40,986 nucleotides of DNA from Prochlorococcus sp. AG-402-N21 (GCA_003216435.1 QCIW01000011.1:1-40986), one strand, 5' to 3'. Counted from the first letter of the stretch, positions 1 to 7,867 are shown. Made by a program: numbers and translations. Notes: generated from the sequence alone by a model not told the origin.

Positions 1-96
1 TAAAAGATCTAAAAAATCTCTTGTACCTTCATAAGATTCAAACTCAAACCTTTTTTCTAGACATGAAGGTCTTTTCCTAAGGTTCCATTCAGACAT
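1..96 (-). CDS. acRAF-like Rubisco assembly factor (pterin carbinolamine dehydratase fold), N-terminal fragment
   Basis: An ATG at 94-96 opens a frame of 32 codons that runs off the left edge, so only the N-terminus is seen. The visible peptide starts MSEWNLRKRPSCLEKRFEFE and continues with a TRDFLDLL motif. This resembles the start of PCD-like proteins found beside alpha-carboxysome operons, where a degenerate pterin carbinolamine dehydratase (acRAF) assists form IA Rubisco assembly. It lies 43 bases downstream of the csoS1E-like gene on the same strand, the expected place at the 3' end of a cyanobacterial cso operon. The assignment rests on this short N-terminus plus context. The residues that would separate acRAF from a catalytic dehydratase are outside the window. 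Confidence 0.72.
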   Translation of the reverse strand, partial: MSEWNLRKRPSCLEKRFEFESYEGTRDFLDLL

Positions 97-139
97 AATT
101 AAGAATTTTTTCTTTATCTAAACTTATCAACAAATTAAG

Positions 140-697
140 TTAACTACGTCTTTTAGCCCCACTTGATTTCAATACAGATTCAACTTCTACATGTGGTCTT
201 GCAATAATATGAGCAGCAACTAATCCATCCCCAACTCTTTCGCATGCGTCAGCACCAGCTCTTACGGAAGCATTAACCGCACCTGTTTCACCTCTAACCA
301 TTACCGTAACGTAACCTCCACCAACATATTCTCTTACAACTAATTTCACTTCTGCCGCTTTAGTCATAGCATCAGCAGCCTCTATCGCAGGAACCATCCC
401 CCGGGTTTCAATCATTCCTAACGCTATTCCTCGAAGAGGATAACTAATTTCCGGGGAAACGCCTTTTGCTAAAGGATTTAAAGGACCGTTATTATCTGAC
501 TTCTTAAAAGAAGAACCTGCTTTATTCGAAGAAATGCCTTTAGGTTTACTTCCTGAACCTAAGGTTATATTCTTAGATTTTGTTGACGAACTGGCCTCTA
601 TATCAACGATCTGGGTAGAAGGATCTACATATGACTGGTCAGCTTTGTTTAAAGAATTTGTTTTTCTTGATTTGCCTGAATTTTGTTTAGTAGCCAT
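140..697 (-). CDS. csoS1E: CsoS1E-like BMC shell protein with long basic N-terminal extension
   Basis: The product has 185 residues. Residues 1-85 are a low-complexity extension rich in Ser, Lys, Asn and Gly, probably disordered. Residues 86-178 form one bacterial microcompartment (BMC) domain closely matching CsoS1 in this window: both share IALGMIETRG, AIEAADAMTKAAEV, VGGGYVTV, VRGETGAVNA and DGLVAAHIIARPH. The BMC half should form a hexameric shell tile. The extension could reach into the carboxysome lumen or touch Rubisco or CsoS2, but this is inference. It sits 43 bases after csoS4B at the end of the operon. The name CsoS1E follows the described extended CsoS1 paralogues of marine picocyanobacteria. 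The shell assignment is firm, the exact role unknown. Confidence 0.85.
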   Translation of the reverse strand: MATKQNSGKSRKTNSLNKADQSYVDPSTQIVDIEASSSTKSKNITLGSGSKPKGISSNKAGSSFKKSDNNGPLNPLAKGVSPEISYPLRGIALGMIETRGMVPAIEAADAMTKAAEVKLVVREYVGGGYVTVMVRGETGAVNASVRAGADACERVGDGLVAAHIIARPHVEVESVLKSSGAKRRS

Positions 698-740
698 TTA
701 TAAAGATCTATAAAGTAAAAATAAGTTTGAAATTTTAGGT

Positions 741-992
741 CTATCCATCTGGAGTCCAAAAATCAATAATTCCACCAATAGTCAAATCAGTTTGAGTCTC
801 AGGATTGGGGCATGCAAATCTTGCTGCAGAACCACTTGCTGTAAAAACCCAATTGCCTTCTCTCGCTCCAACTGGGTCAACCGCAACTAGCTTTTTACCT
901 TTGTTGTTGCGAAGAATTCTTAAATTCATGTGACCCAAACCTTCTGCCCTTTGAGTACAAACCAATCGACCCATAACTTGCATGATTTCCAT
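741..992 (-). CDS. csoS4B: carboxysome shell vertex protein CsoS4B
   Basis: This 83-residue protein belongs to the EutN/CcmL family of pentameric vertex proteins (BMC-P) that cap the twelve corners of the carboxysome. Family features are the start GRLVCTQRAEGLGH, the central KKLVAVDPVGAREG turn, the GSAAR loop facing the pore and the C-terminal DLTIGGIIDFW strand. The length is normal for the family. Its ATG (990-992) overlaps the TAA stop of csoS4A by one base (TAATG), which implies translational coupling and balanced output of the two vertex proteins. Confidence 0.95.
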   Translation of the reverse strand: MEIMQVMGRLVCTQRAEGLGHMNLRILRNNKGKKLVAVDPVGAREGNWVFTASGSAARFACPNPETQTDLTIGGIIDFWTPDG

Positions 993-1267
993 TATTTAGT
1001 ACTCCCATCACTCTGGGCTGAAGAATCGGGATCCCAATAATCAATAATTCCAATAATAGTTAAGTCACTTGGATAGGACTTACTACCAGCTGCTTCTCTA
1101 GCAGCGGAACTTCCTACACAAATAACCCAATCATCTGGTTTACATCCAACTGAATCGACAGCAACTTTTTTTGAGCTCCCATCCAAAACAACCTGTAGAT
1201 GTTTATGTTCAAGTCCAGGGATACGGTTGGTTGAAACAAGCGGTTTTAAGACCTTACAAATAAGCAT
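992..1267 (-). CDS. csoS4A: carboxysome shell vertex protein CsoS4A
   Basis: This 91-residue BMC-P pentamer protein is a paralogue of the adjacent csoS4B. It shows KPLVSTNRIPGLEHKHLQV, the KKVAVDSVGCKPDDW turn, the GSSAAREA pore loop and DLTIIGIIDYWDP at the end. I chose the ATG at 1265-1267 rather than an in-frame start 30 bases upstream. The product then begins MLICKVLKPLVST as in the family, and a strong ribosome binding site AAGGAGG (complement of 1277-1283) lies at the right distance. The ATG sits one base after the stop of csoSCA and the stop overlaps csoS4B, so three genes are tightly coupled. Confidence 0.94.
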   Translation of the reverse strand: MLICKVLKPLVSTNRIPGLEHKHLQVVLDGSSKKVAVDSVGCKPDDWVICVGSSAAREAAGSKSYPSDLTIIGIIDYWDPDSSAQSDGSTK

Positions 1268-1268
1268 T

Positions 1269-2798
1269 TTAATGAGCCTCCTTAAATACAGGATCAAGTG
1301 AAGACCCTACAATTTCAGCAGGGACTTTTTGATCTCTATCTCTAATAGTAAGTAGTGTATGAAGCAAACCATCAGCTACTAATTCTCGATATCTTGATTT
1401 AATTGCGTTATTTACTCGCTCAGAGTTATCAATTGCTCTCGCTCGCTCTCCGGGGACCCTACCTGAATAATCAAATCTAATCACAATAGGTATAGGCAAA
1501 TCACGAGATACATTTAATCCTTTAAAGATTTTTATCCCAACATCTAAATCTGGAGAGCCTTCTTCAACGGTATCAAGGTGCGCAAAATAAGTAAGATTTC
1601 GTAGATGCACTTCCTTAAAGCCTATCCCTACACCAATAAACCGTTCAGCATGTCCAGCATCAGGATATGGGCCATTATGTAATTCGCGTACATAATCGAT
1701 TTGGGAAATATTATTGACTATTAACTTGGAAATAAAGGCAACCATTCCATCATCTGGCTTATCAGGAGAACCTTTTTGAACTATCTCTGTAATCATCTGC
1801 ATTGCTTGGTCAGCAGATAGATGAGAAGTATCGTCATACAGTTTTTTGGCGCAAACCCAATTTTCCAAATCAATTGCACTTTCTGAAGATGGCACATGCA
1901 CACGAATTGCATCGGTGTCTGTATCAAGTCCAATCAATAGAAGGTCAACCGAGGCACCACAACAGAAACTATTTTCTATGGCTTCTCTAAAATCTAGTAA
2001 CCTTTGCAAGCCTGCTTTAGCAGCGGCAGCATCATCACTACCGTGAGCAGCACATCCCTGATGTAAAGGGTCAAGCGAACTAAAATGATAGGTAACTACT
2101 TTTAAATAGCGAGTGGGGTGATGGGCTGGATTTGGCACTCCTTCTCTAAATCTTTTGTGTTCGGTTTTGATCCATCGATTAACATTTCTTTCTATATCAA
2201 ATAAGGCACCAGCATGAGATCTTCTCCTAACTGCACTAAAAGGTATTCGCATCGCATAAGCAATTGAGTGAGCTAATCGTCCATCGGCGCAAGGAGTAAC
2301 ATCTAAAAGATGGAATCCACATTCTTCAAGAAAAGATTGAAAAGACTTTGCCTCATCACTTTTTTCTGATCCATTTAACGGGTCAGAGTCAAAAAATTGA
2401 GCACTTGCCGAGCTATGTGCCTGAAACACACACCATGCAAACAACGCCCTCATATCTAAAGGGCGAACCCAAGCTTTATCAAGAATATGTTCAGGAAGTT
2501 CAAAACCTAATTCTGAAAGAGCTAATTGTTTTGCTTTATCTAAAAAATTCTCTTCATGTTGCAATGTTGAAATTCTTTTTAGAACTGGAACTATCCGGTC
2601 AAATGTTCCTTTTATTTCCTTTTCATATTCTTGGAGTTGTTTATTGGAAGAAATATTAGTTAAAGGATGACTCCCCAAAGTTCCAAAAGGAACTGTTGTT
2701 GGATTTGACTTGGGCTCTTCTAATGATGCAAATCGTTTCATGGGTGCAGTTGGCCCCTTTAAACGTTCAGCATTTTTGGCCAAATTACGGTAGGCCAT
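1269..2798 (-). CDS. csoSCA: carboxysomal carbonic anhydrase CsoSCA (CsoS3)
   Basis: This 509-residue carboxysomal carbonic anhydrase is a divergent beta-type enzyme that turns bicarbonate into CO2 inside the shell for Rubisco. The length is normal. An N-terminal helical region (about 50-150) precedes the catalytic domain. Candidate zinc ligands are Cys170, His238 and Cys249 (in DVTPCADGR and YHFSSLDPLHQGCAAHG), with the Asp172/Arg174 pair next to the first ligand. The spacing agrees with the Cys-x-Asp-x-Arg ... His ... Cys pattern known for CsoSCA. The C-terminal half is expected to be the degenerate, metal-free duplicate of the fold. It starts 7 bases after csoS2. Confidence 0.96.
   Translation of the reverse strand: MAYRNLAKNAERLKGPTAPMKRFASLEEPKSNPTTVPFGTLGSHPLTNISSNKQLQEYEKEIKGTFDRIVPVLKRISTLQHEENFLDKAKQLALSELGFELPEHILDKAWVRPLDMRALFAWCVFQAHSSASAQFFDSDPLNGSEKSDEAKSFQSFLEECGFHLLDVTPCADGRLAHSIAYAMRIPFSAVRRRSHAGALFDIERNVNRWIKTEHKRFREGVPNPAHHPTRYLKVVTYHFSSLDPLHQGCAAHGSDDAAAAKAGLQRLLDFREAIENSFCCGASVDLLLIGLDTDTDAIRVHVPSSESAIDLENWVCAKKLYDDTSHLSADQAMQMITEIVQKGSPDKPDDGMVAFISKLIVNNISQIDYVRELHNGPYPDAGHAERFIGVGIGFKEVHLRNLTYFAHLDTVEEGSPDLDVGIKIFKGLNVSRDLPIPIVIRFDYSGRVPGERARAIDNSERVNNAIKSRYRELVADGLLHTLLTIRDRDQKVPAEIVGSSLDPVFKEAH
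1277..1283 (-). promoter_or_regulatory. strong ribosome binding site deciding the csoS4A start
   Basis: The minus strand reads AAGGAGG here, about 9 bases before the ATG at 1265-1267 and inside the last codons of csoSCA. This site favours the internal ATG over the earlier in-frame start as the true beginning of csoS4A. Confidence 0.75.
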
Positions 2799-2805
2799 TA
2801 TTCAG

Positions 2806-5181
2806 TTAACCCCTTGCTCCACCAGAGAAAGTCACCATCTGACCATCTCGCGTATTCCCACTGGAACCTGTTATTAAGAAATCTGGCTCAGGTAGTTGTT
2901 CGTTTCTTTTTGTATCAAACGATGGCATAGCACTTCTCCCTCCAGGACGAGATGGATTCCGACGTCTTGCAGAGGTACCTTCAGTTCCAGTAACTCGATC
3001 ACCACGATCCCAATCATCTCCAGTAATATTCAAACCAGCTGATTGTCCCTCTCCAGTAACACGTGAAACAGGTCTAACATCAGTCCCTTGCTCAGATGGT
3101 TTCACATCTCTAACAGGTTGTTTATCTAACTGTTTTTGTTGAAACTCCTTATTGTCAAAACGAAATTGCTCGGTTCCAGTGATTTTGTTAGCAGCCATAT
3201 CAAATGGTCCTGTAATCCTCGAGCTATCTTCATAACGGTTACCTGTTACTGAAGAAGCTTTGTCTCTATCTCTTTGAGCAGATCTTGCTGGAGACTGAAC
3301 ACTAAATTCTGTCCATGGCGCATTATGGGAGTCATTGTCCTCAAGACCTCCAGAAGAAGTGCCACAAGCTTGACCCAATTGATCAGCACCTACATAAGGA
3401 GTACCAGTTAAAGGTTCACAAGCACCTTTCTCTGCTCCAGTCATAACTCCTCCTATTCCTGGTTGAATTCCAGTTAAATTTGATCCAGGGGTGCCAAATC
3501 TTTTTGGAGTCCTTTGTTGTATTTCCTTAGTATTACTGGCATTTCCAAACTGGACAGATTGTTCTAATCCTGCATACGGAGTTCCTGTTACCGCTTTATT
3601 ACTTCCTGGTTCGTCTCCAGTAACCAACTCTGAGCGGCCAGTCATTGTTCCACTAACAGATTGAGATTTATTGGTAAGACTCAATCCAACTTTTGCCGCC
3701 TCAGGAACAGGCTTATTTCCACAAAATGATTGATATTGTTGGGCTCCTACATATTCATCACCTGTTACTCGTTTACAGCTTCCCGCTTCATTCCCTGTTA
3801 CCCACTCGGACCTAGAAACGTCTGTTCCAGTAACACCTGAGCCTCGAACTGTATTTAAAGAACCTACTTTCTCGGCAGGACGACCAGAAGTAATTGGGTC
3901 AGATCCTAAATATTGGTCGCCTGTAAGATCTCGTCCAGACCCAGCTTCGTTACCAGTAACATTGCTAGTTCCACCTACCATAACTCCTGTAACACTCCTT
4001 CCATCTAAAGTTTGACTATGCCCAACTTTGCGTGGAGATTGATTGACTCCACCACAATATGCATTGGATTGATTAGCTGAAATATATTCTGTTCCAGTAA
4101 GAGTCTTACAAGTACCAGGCTCATCACCAGTAACCTTCTCAGATCTTCCAACCTCGTTTCCTGTTACTACATTCCCATGTGATGTATTTGTTACACCAAC
4201 CTTTGAAGGCTGCTTATACGAAGGAGATGATTGGCAAAAAGCATCAATTGTCTCAGCTCCTAAGTACTGAGTTCCTGTAACTGAGCGACAAGTACTTGCC
4301 TCATTACCAGTCGTCTTTGTTGATCGATTAGCTTGTGTACCTGTAACAACTTGGCCAGAAGATGTTTCACTTGCACCCACTTTCCAGTGTGCATCTGAAG
4401 CAGCTAATTGTTTTGAGCCATTACGGTTCGGTCCGCAAGGACGAGTCCCTCCTGAACGTTGTTTCCCGGTAGCTCCTGATTTACTTCGCAATTCACGAAC
4501 ACGCAAAGCAATCTCTCTACTTGAAAGGTCAGGGTTACCATGGCGTGCAACTGATGCAGCACTAGTTGCCTTAGTTCCAGCAGACTTACCATGCTTAGAA
4601 AGGGCTTCTCTTCTTGCTAAAACAAGAGCTCTACTTGGGTTCTCCACACGACGTTTTTTCTGTATAGCTCTTCTTTCGCCTGGACGATTAGCAATAGTTG
4701 AACTTTTAATAGAAAGAGTAGGGGTTGTTGATGATTCGCTATTTGTTTTCTGGCAAGAGCAATCTGACTTTGTGGAAGGTGATGTTACTGAAGTAGCTGA
4801 AGACGAATTCTTAGCAACGTCTACTCTTGTCCTATCTTTACTTGTACTAGCTGCCTTTCCTCTTGTAGATAAAGCCTCTCGTCTAGCTAATACAAGATCT
4901 CTACTTGGATTGCTAATTGAGTGAACTCGACGATTAGGTGAAGCGCTCATTTGAGTGACAGTCTTAGAGACTGGTGAATTGGAATGAGGTATAGATTGTC
5001 CTGAAGAAGAATTATTTGAATTTTTCTTTATATATCTATTATCTGTCCTCGTAACACGAGCGTCATCAGACGAACGAACTCGATTAGGGCTAGAGGCACT
5101 AACAACAGATGCCTTCTTACCTCCATCACTTAGAGCTTTACGTCTCTCAAGTGCAAGTTCTCGACTAGTTTTTTTTGCCAT
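2806..5181 (-). CDS. csoS2: carboxysome scaffold protein CsoS2
   Basis: This 791-residue disordered, repeat-built protein links Rubisco to the shell. Four basic N-repeats lie near residues 5-22, 93-110, 183-200 and 221-237 (pattern SRxLxLxRRxALSxxGK, the last one degenerate); in the family these bind Rubisco. Six M-repeats follow near 267-316, 327-376, 385-432, 438-487, 497-545 and 561-606. Each begins KVG or RFG, most carry three (V/I)(T/S)G motifs, and many have a conserved Cys pair. The C-terminal region (about 610-791) holds further VTG motifs such as SSVTGNRYE, RITGPF and DRVTGTE, and in the family contacts the shell. I see no clear internal slippery site for a short CsoS2A form. Two hairpins in the leader separate it from rbcS. 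Confidence 0.97.
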   Translation of the reverse strand: MAKKTSRELALERRKALSDGGKKASVVSASSPNRVRSSDDARVTRTDNRYIKKNSNNSSSGQSIPHSNSPVSKTVTQMSASPNRRVHSISNPSRDLVLARREALSTRGKAASTSKDRTRVDVAKNSSSATSVTSPSTKSDCSCQKTNSESSTTPTLSIKSSTIANRPGERRAIQKKRRVENPSRALVLARREALSKHGKSAGTKATSAASVARHGNPDLSSREIALRVRELRSKSGATGKQRSGGTRPCGPNRNGSKQLAASDAHWKVGASETSSGQVVTGTQANRSTKTTGNEASTCRSVTGTQYLGAETIDAFCQSSPSYKQPSKVGVTNTSHGNVVTGNEVGRSEKVTGDEPGTCKTLTGTEYISANQSNAYCGGVNQSPRKVGHSQTLDGRSVTGVMVGGTSNVTGNEAGSGRDLTGDQYLGSDPITSGRPAEKVGSLNTVRGSGVTGTDVSRSEWVTGNEAGSCKRVTGDEYVGAQQYQSFCGNKPVPEAAKVGLSLTNKSQSVSGTMTGRSELVTGDEPGSNKAVTGTPYAGLEQSVQFGNASNTKEIQQRTPKRFGTPGSNLTGIQPGIGGVMTGAEKGACEPLTGTPYVGADQLGQACGTSSGGLEDNDSHNAPWTEFSVQSPARSAQRDRDKASSVTGNRYEDSSRITGPFDMAANKITGTEQFRFDNKEFQQKQLDKQPVRDVKPSEQGTDVRPVSRVTGEGQSAGLNITGDDWDRGDRVTGTEGTSARRRNPSRPGGRSAMPSFDTKRNEQLPEPDFLITGSSGNTRDGQMVTFSGGARG

Positions 5182-5210
5182 GACCGCCCAATGTAAATAT
5201 CGTAGGACAT

Positions 5211-5227
5211 TGAGGATTAGATCCTCA
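5211..5227 (-). other. perfect 7-bp hairpin in the rbcS-csoS2 gap
   Basis: The sequence TGAGGAT-TAG-ATCCTCA folds into a perfect 7-bp stem with a 3-base loop, 30 bases before the csoS2 start. With the second hairpin at 5239-5259 it forms a structured leader that could limit read-through, protect the 3' end of rbcS mRNA, or tune csoS2 translation. It has no U-run, so it is not a typical terminator. Confidence 0.6.
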
Positions 5228-5238
5228 GAAAGACTTCA

Positions 5239-5259
5239 GCCCCGAAGAGATTTCGGAGC
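5239..5259 (-). other. second hairpin in the rbcS-csoS2 gap
   Basis: CCGAA (5242-5246) pairs with TTCGG (5252-5256) around a 5-base loop, and an outer GC/GC pair extends the stem past one mismatch. It lies 23 bases downstream of the rbcS stop on the transcribed minus strand. This is a plausible 3'-end processing or stabilising structure for the rbcL-rbcS message. Confidence 0.55.
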
Positions 5260-5282
5260 TTAAGGGAATTAAGACCGGTGAA

Positions 5283-5624
5283 TTAACGGCCTTGGAACAC
5301 TACAAATGCAGTGCCTTGACTTTGTGTGTAAGCGTCATAACCGATCATTCGAACATGATGATCTGGATAGGCACGATGGCATGCCTCTAACTCACTCACA
5401 ATTAAATTGAGATCCTTTTCTCCAAAGAAAGGTAGTTTCCAATAAGACCAATAAGTCTGCATGGATCCACTTGGATGAACGTGCTCAATAACTGGGCTCC
5501 AACCCTGGGCAATTATGTAAGCAATTTGATCATAAATTTCTTCCTGGGTCATCGGCGGTAAGAAGCCGAATGTTTCCAGGGTGGCGACTGTTGCGTAGTC
5601 ACCAACTGTGCTCTGGAAAGGCAT
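5283..5624 (-). CDS. rbcS: Rubisco small subunit (form IA)
   Basis: This 113-residue small subunit of ribulose-1,5-bisphosphate carboxylase/oxygenase caps the large-subunit octamer. Visible family features are the N-terminal TFGFLPPMTQEEIYDQIAYI, the central YWSYWKLPFFGEKDLNLI and the C-terminal YPDHHVRMIGYD followed by VVFQGR. The short length is normal for carboxysomal form IA and lacks the long loop of plant proteins. It follows rbcL after a 96-base gap holding a strong hairpin. The ATG is preceded by an AGGA ribosome site. Confidence 0.97.
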   Translation of the reverse strand: MPFQSTVGDYATVATLETFGFLPPMTQEEIYDQIAYIIAQGWSPVIEHVHPSGSMQTYWSYWKLPFFGEKDLNLIVSELEACHRAYPDHHVRMIGYDAYTQSQGTAFVVFQGR

Positions 5625-5693
5625 GGTGATCCTGAGATTGTGAATAATGAATAACCGGAACTAAGACCGGAGATGTTCTAGGAGGAAATAGTT

Positions 5694-5714
5694 GAGGAGA
5701 CATAAAGTCTCCTC
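5694..5714 (-). other. perfect 8-bp hairpin just after rbcL
   Basis: GAGGAGAC (5694-5701) and GTCTCCTC (5707-5714) form a perfect stem with loop ATAAA, starting 6 bases past the rbcL stop codon. There is no U-run after it on the minus strand. It is best read as an mRNA-stabilising or processing hairpin between rbcL and rbcS rather than a terminator. Confidence 0.65.
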
Positions 5715-5720
5715 CTAACC

Positions 5721-7136
5721 TCAACCTTGAACGTCGAGCTTGTCGACTGTGTCGAATTCGAACTTGATTTCCTTCCAGGTCTCAAGAGCTATAGCCAATT
5801 CAGGACTATGCTTTGCAGCCTCTAAAAGGATATCGCGACTTTCTTTTTCAATTTCGCGACCAGCATTACGTGCTTTAACACAAGCTTCTAGAGCTACGCG
5901 GTTAGCAGCAGCACCTGCAGCAGAACCCCATGGGTGTCCATGAGTACCGCCACCAAACTGAAGACAAGAATCATCTCCAAAGATTGCCAACAAAGCAGGC
6001 ATGTGCCATACATGGATTCCGCCTGAAGCTACTGCAAATACACCCGGCATTGAACCCCAGTCTTGATCGAAGAAGTTACCTCTAGTGCGATCTTCTGGAA
6101 CAAAGGATTCACGCAAGTTATCGATATAACCAAGAGTGGTCTGACGATCACCCTCTAGTTTTCCAACAACGGTTCCGGTATGGAGTTGATCTCCACCAGA
6201 AAGACGTAAACACTTAGCAAGAACACGGAAATGGATACCATGTTTCGGATGACGGTCAATAACCGCATGCATCGCACGGTGAATGTGCAAAAGCATTCCG
6301 TTCTTACGGCACCAATTCGCTAAACCTGTGTTAGCTGTAAATCCACCAGTGATGTAATCATGCATGATGATTGGCTGTCCAAGTTCTTTTGCAAACTCAG
6401 CACGCTCATACATCTCCTCTGGAGTGGTAGCAGTACAGTTGAGATAATGACCTTTAATCTCGCCGGTCTCTTGCTGTGCAAGCTTTACAGCTTCTGCAAC
6501 GAATTCGAATCTCTCTCTCCAACGTTGGAATGGTTGTGAGTTGATATTTTCATCATCCTTCGTAAGGTCAAGACCACCACGAAGACACTCATATACAACT
6601 CTTCCGTAGTTTTTACCAGAAAGACCAAGCTTAGGCTTAATAGTGCAACCAAGAAGTGGTCTACCGTACTTATTCAAACGGTCACGTTCAACAACAATTC
6701 CGTTAGGTGGACCACCACAAGTCTTGATAAACGCCATAGGGAAGCGAATATCTTCTAAACGAAGGTGACGTAAAGCCTTAAATCCAAAAACGTTACCAAC
6801 TAAAGAGGTAAGAACGTTAGTAATAGATCCTTCTTCAAAAAGATCTAGAGGATAAGCAATAAAAGCATAAAAAGATTCCTTATCACCAGGAACGTCTTCA
6901 ATGCGATAGCAACGGCCCTTGTAAAACTCAAGGTCGGTCAATAGCTCTGACCACACAGTTGACCATGTACCTGTTGAAGATTCAGCGGCAACAGCTGCTG
7001 CAACTTCCTCTTTAGGTACACCTTCTTGTCCTGTGCATTTAAAGCAAGCTAGAAGGTCTGTGTCTAGGGGGACGTAATCAGGAGTCCAGTAGGTGTCTCT
7101 GTACTCCTTTACGCCAGCATCGTACTTCTTACTCAT
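5721..7136 (-). CDS. rbcL: Rubisco large subunit (form IA)
   Basis: This 471-residue catalytic subunit of Rubisco carboxylates ribulose-1,5-bisphosphate inside the carboxysome. Catalytic features are all present: Lys167 in [11 protein letters not shown], the carbamylated Lys193 in [10 protein letters not shown], His286 in [13 protein letters not shown], loop-6 Lys326 in VVGKLEGDR, and the phosphate-binding [10 protein letters not shown]. The form IA identity fits the cso neighbours and the proteobacterial-like sequence rather than cyanobacterial form IB. A strong ribosome site AAAGGAG (complement of 7144-7150) precedes the ATG. It lies 69 bases after csoS1, consistent with a shared transcript. 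Confidence 0.99.
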   Translation of the reverse strand: MSKKYDAGVKEYRDTYWTPDYVPLDTDLLACFKCTGQEGVPKEEVAAAVAAESSTGTWSTVWSELLTDLEFYKGRCYRIEDVPGDKESFYAFIAYPLDLFEEGSITNVLTSLVGNVFGFKALRHLRLEDIRFPMAFIKTCGGPPNGIVVERDRLNKYGRPLLGCTIKPKLGLSGKNYGRVVYECLRGGLDLTKDDENINSQPFQRWRERFEFVAEAVKLAQQETGEIKGHYLNCTATTPEEMYERAEFAKELGQPIIMHDYITGGFTANTGLANWCRKNGMLLHIHRAMHAVIDRHPKHGIHFRVLAKCLRLSGGDQLHTGTVVGKLEGDRQTTLGYIDNLRESFVPEDRTRGNFFDQDWGSMPGVFAVASGGIHVWHMPALLAIFGDDSCLQFGGGTHGHPWGSAAGAAANRVALEACVKARNAGREIEKESRDILLEAAKHSPELAIALETWKEIKFEFDTVDKLDVQG

Positions 7137-7143
7137 TAGAAAA

Positions 7144-7150
7144 CTCCTTT
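7144..7150 (-). promoter_or_regulatory. strong rbcL ribosome binding site
   Basis: The minus strand reads AAAGGAG seven bases before the rbcL ATG. Many genes in this window lack such a site, so its strength fits the high Rubisco demand. Confidence 0.7.
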
Positions 7151-7205
7151 AGATCGTAATAGGGGCTAAGAATGTCCGGAAATTCTCAAAGAATTCCGAT
7201 CAATC

Positions 7206-7517
7206 TCAGTCCTTTTGACCAAGGAAGTTGCCATTACCAAGAGCTGGCTCAACTTCTCTGTGAGGACGAGCAATAATGTGAGCAGCAACAAGTCCGTCAC
7301 CTACACGCTCGCAAGCATCTGCACCAGCGCGAACGGCAGCGTTAACAGCACCTGTTTCGCCACGTACTAAAACTGTCACATAACCACCACCAACGAATTC
7401 ACGACCAATAAGGCGCACTTCAGCAGCCTTAGTCATTGCGTCAGCAGCTTCAATAGCTGGGACAAGTCCGCGTGTCTCGATCATGCCGAGAGCGATACCC
7501 ATAGTTTCTGTAGCCAT
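7206..7517 (-). CDS. csoS1: major carboxysome shell protein CsoS1
   Basis: This 103-residue single-BMC-domain protein forms the hexamers tiling the carboxysome facets. Family motifs are IALGMIETRGLVPAIEAADA, VGGGYVTVLVRGETGAVNAAV and AHIIARPHREVE. The C-terminus ends in a short GNFLGQKD tail. It is the first gene of the operon and is preceded by the longest gap in the window (350 bases), where the operon promoter should lie. The domain is nearly identical to that of the csoS1E-like gene at the operon's other end, so one likely arose from the other. Confidence 0.97.
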   Translation of the reverse strand: MATETMGIALGMIETRGLVPAIEAADAMTKAAEVRLIGREFVGGGYVTVLVRGETGAVNAAVRAGADACERVGDGLVAAHIIARPHREVEPALGNGNFLGQKD

Positions 7518-7539
7518 TACCTAAACCTGCAAAAAGGGG

Positions 7540-7564
7540 AATGTTCGCAACGAAGAATGCTCGC
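7540..7564 (-). repeat. pair of 9-bp direct repeats in the csoS1 leader
   Basis: On the minus strand GCGAGCATT (7556-7564) and GCGAACATT (7540-7548) differ by one base and start 16 bases apart, 23-47 bases upstream of the csoS1 ATG. Their place between a likely promoter and the start codon suits an operator or leader element. The binding factor is unknown. Confidence 0.45.
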
Positions 7565-7588
7565 TAAGGCCGACTCCCGTCAAGAGCA

Positions 7589-7594
7589 ATTGTA
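7589..7594 (-). promoter_or_regulatory. candidate -10 box of the carboxysome operon
   Basis: The minus strand reads TACAAT here, 72 bases before the csoS1 ATG. No well-spaced -35 is seen: a TTGACT lies only about 7 bases upstream. Weak -35 elements are common in marine picocyanobacteria. This is a suggestion only. Confidence 0.3.
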
Positions 7595-7740
7595 AAAAAA
7601 GTCAATTACCGTTCTTACTGCCATTCATAAGTAAAACTTATCACCATTGGTATGACTGTTATGAGCTACTGTTGGAAGTTTCGTGAGGTGATCAAAACAT
7701 TTCATTGCCTTATTGCTTTGTAATAAGTATTTTCACCTGC

Positions 7741-7820
7741 GAGACAGTTCCCTAGCTTTGCTCAAGGGTGGAATGTTCAACCCATACTGTCTCAAATTCT
7801 TCTATATAAACTTTGAGACA
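7741..7820. repeat. cluster of GAGACA inverted repeats between csoS1 and rdgB
   Basis: Three copies of the GAGACA core occur. GAGACAGT (7741-7748) is complementary to ACTGTCTC (7786-7793), and TGTCTCAAA (7788-7796) is complementary to TTTGAGACA (7812-7820). The middle arm can therefore pair with either partner. The rest of the 7518-7867 gap holds the csoS1 leader and no convincing gene. The cluster may be an operator, or alternative RNA stems near the rdgB start. Confidence 0.5.
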
Positions 7821-7867
7821 AGGCTGGCTATCTTGCAGAATAGATTTATAAGATTCAAATTTGATCA

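Noticed and set aside
4404-4592. 62-codon ORF inside csoS2 in another frame, a possible -1 frameshift product
   Set aside because: The peptide is unlike CsoS2 repeats and no clear slippery heptamer precedes it. The full-length csoS2 frame is intact and repeat-rich throughout.
140-7517. The csoS1 and csoS1E-like BMC domains as a repeat causing recombination
   Set aside because: The proteins are very similar but the DNA has diverged at many third positions, so long identical stretches are absent.
7652-7723. Small plus-strand ORF of 23 codons (MTVMSYCWKF...) in the csoS1-rdgB gap
   Set aside because: There is no ribosome site, the composition is unremarkable, and short open frames of this size are expected by chance.
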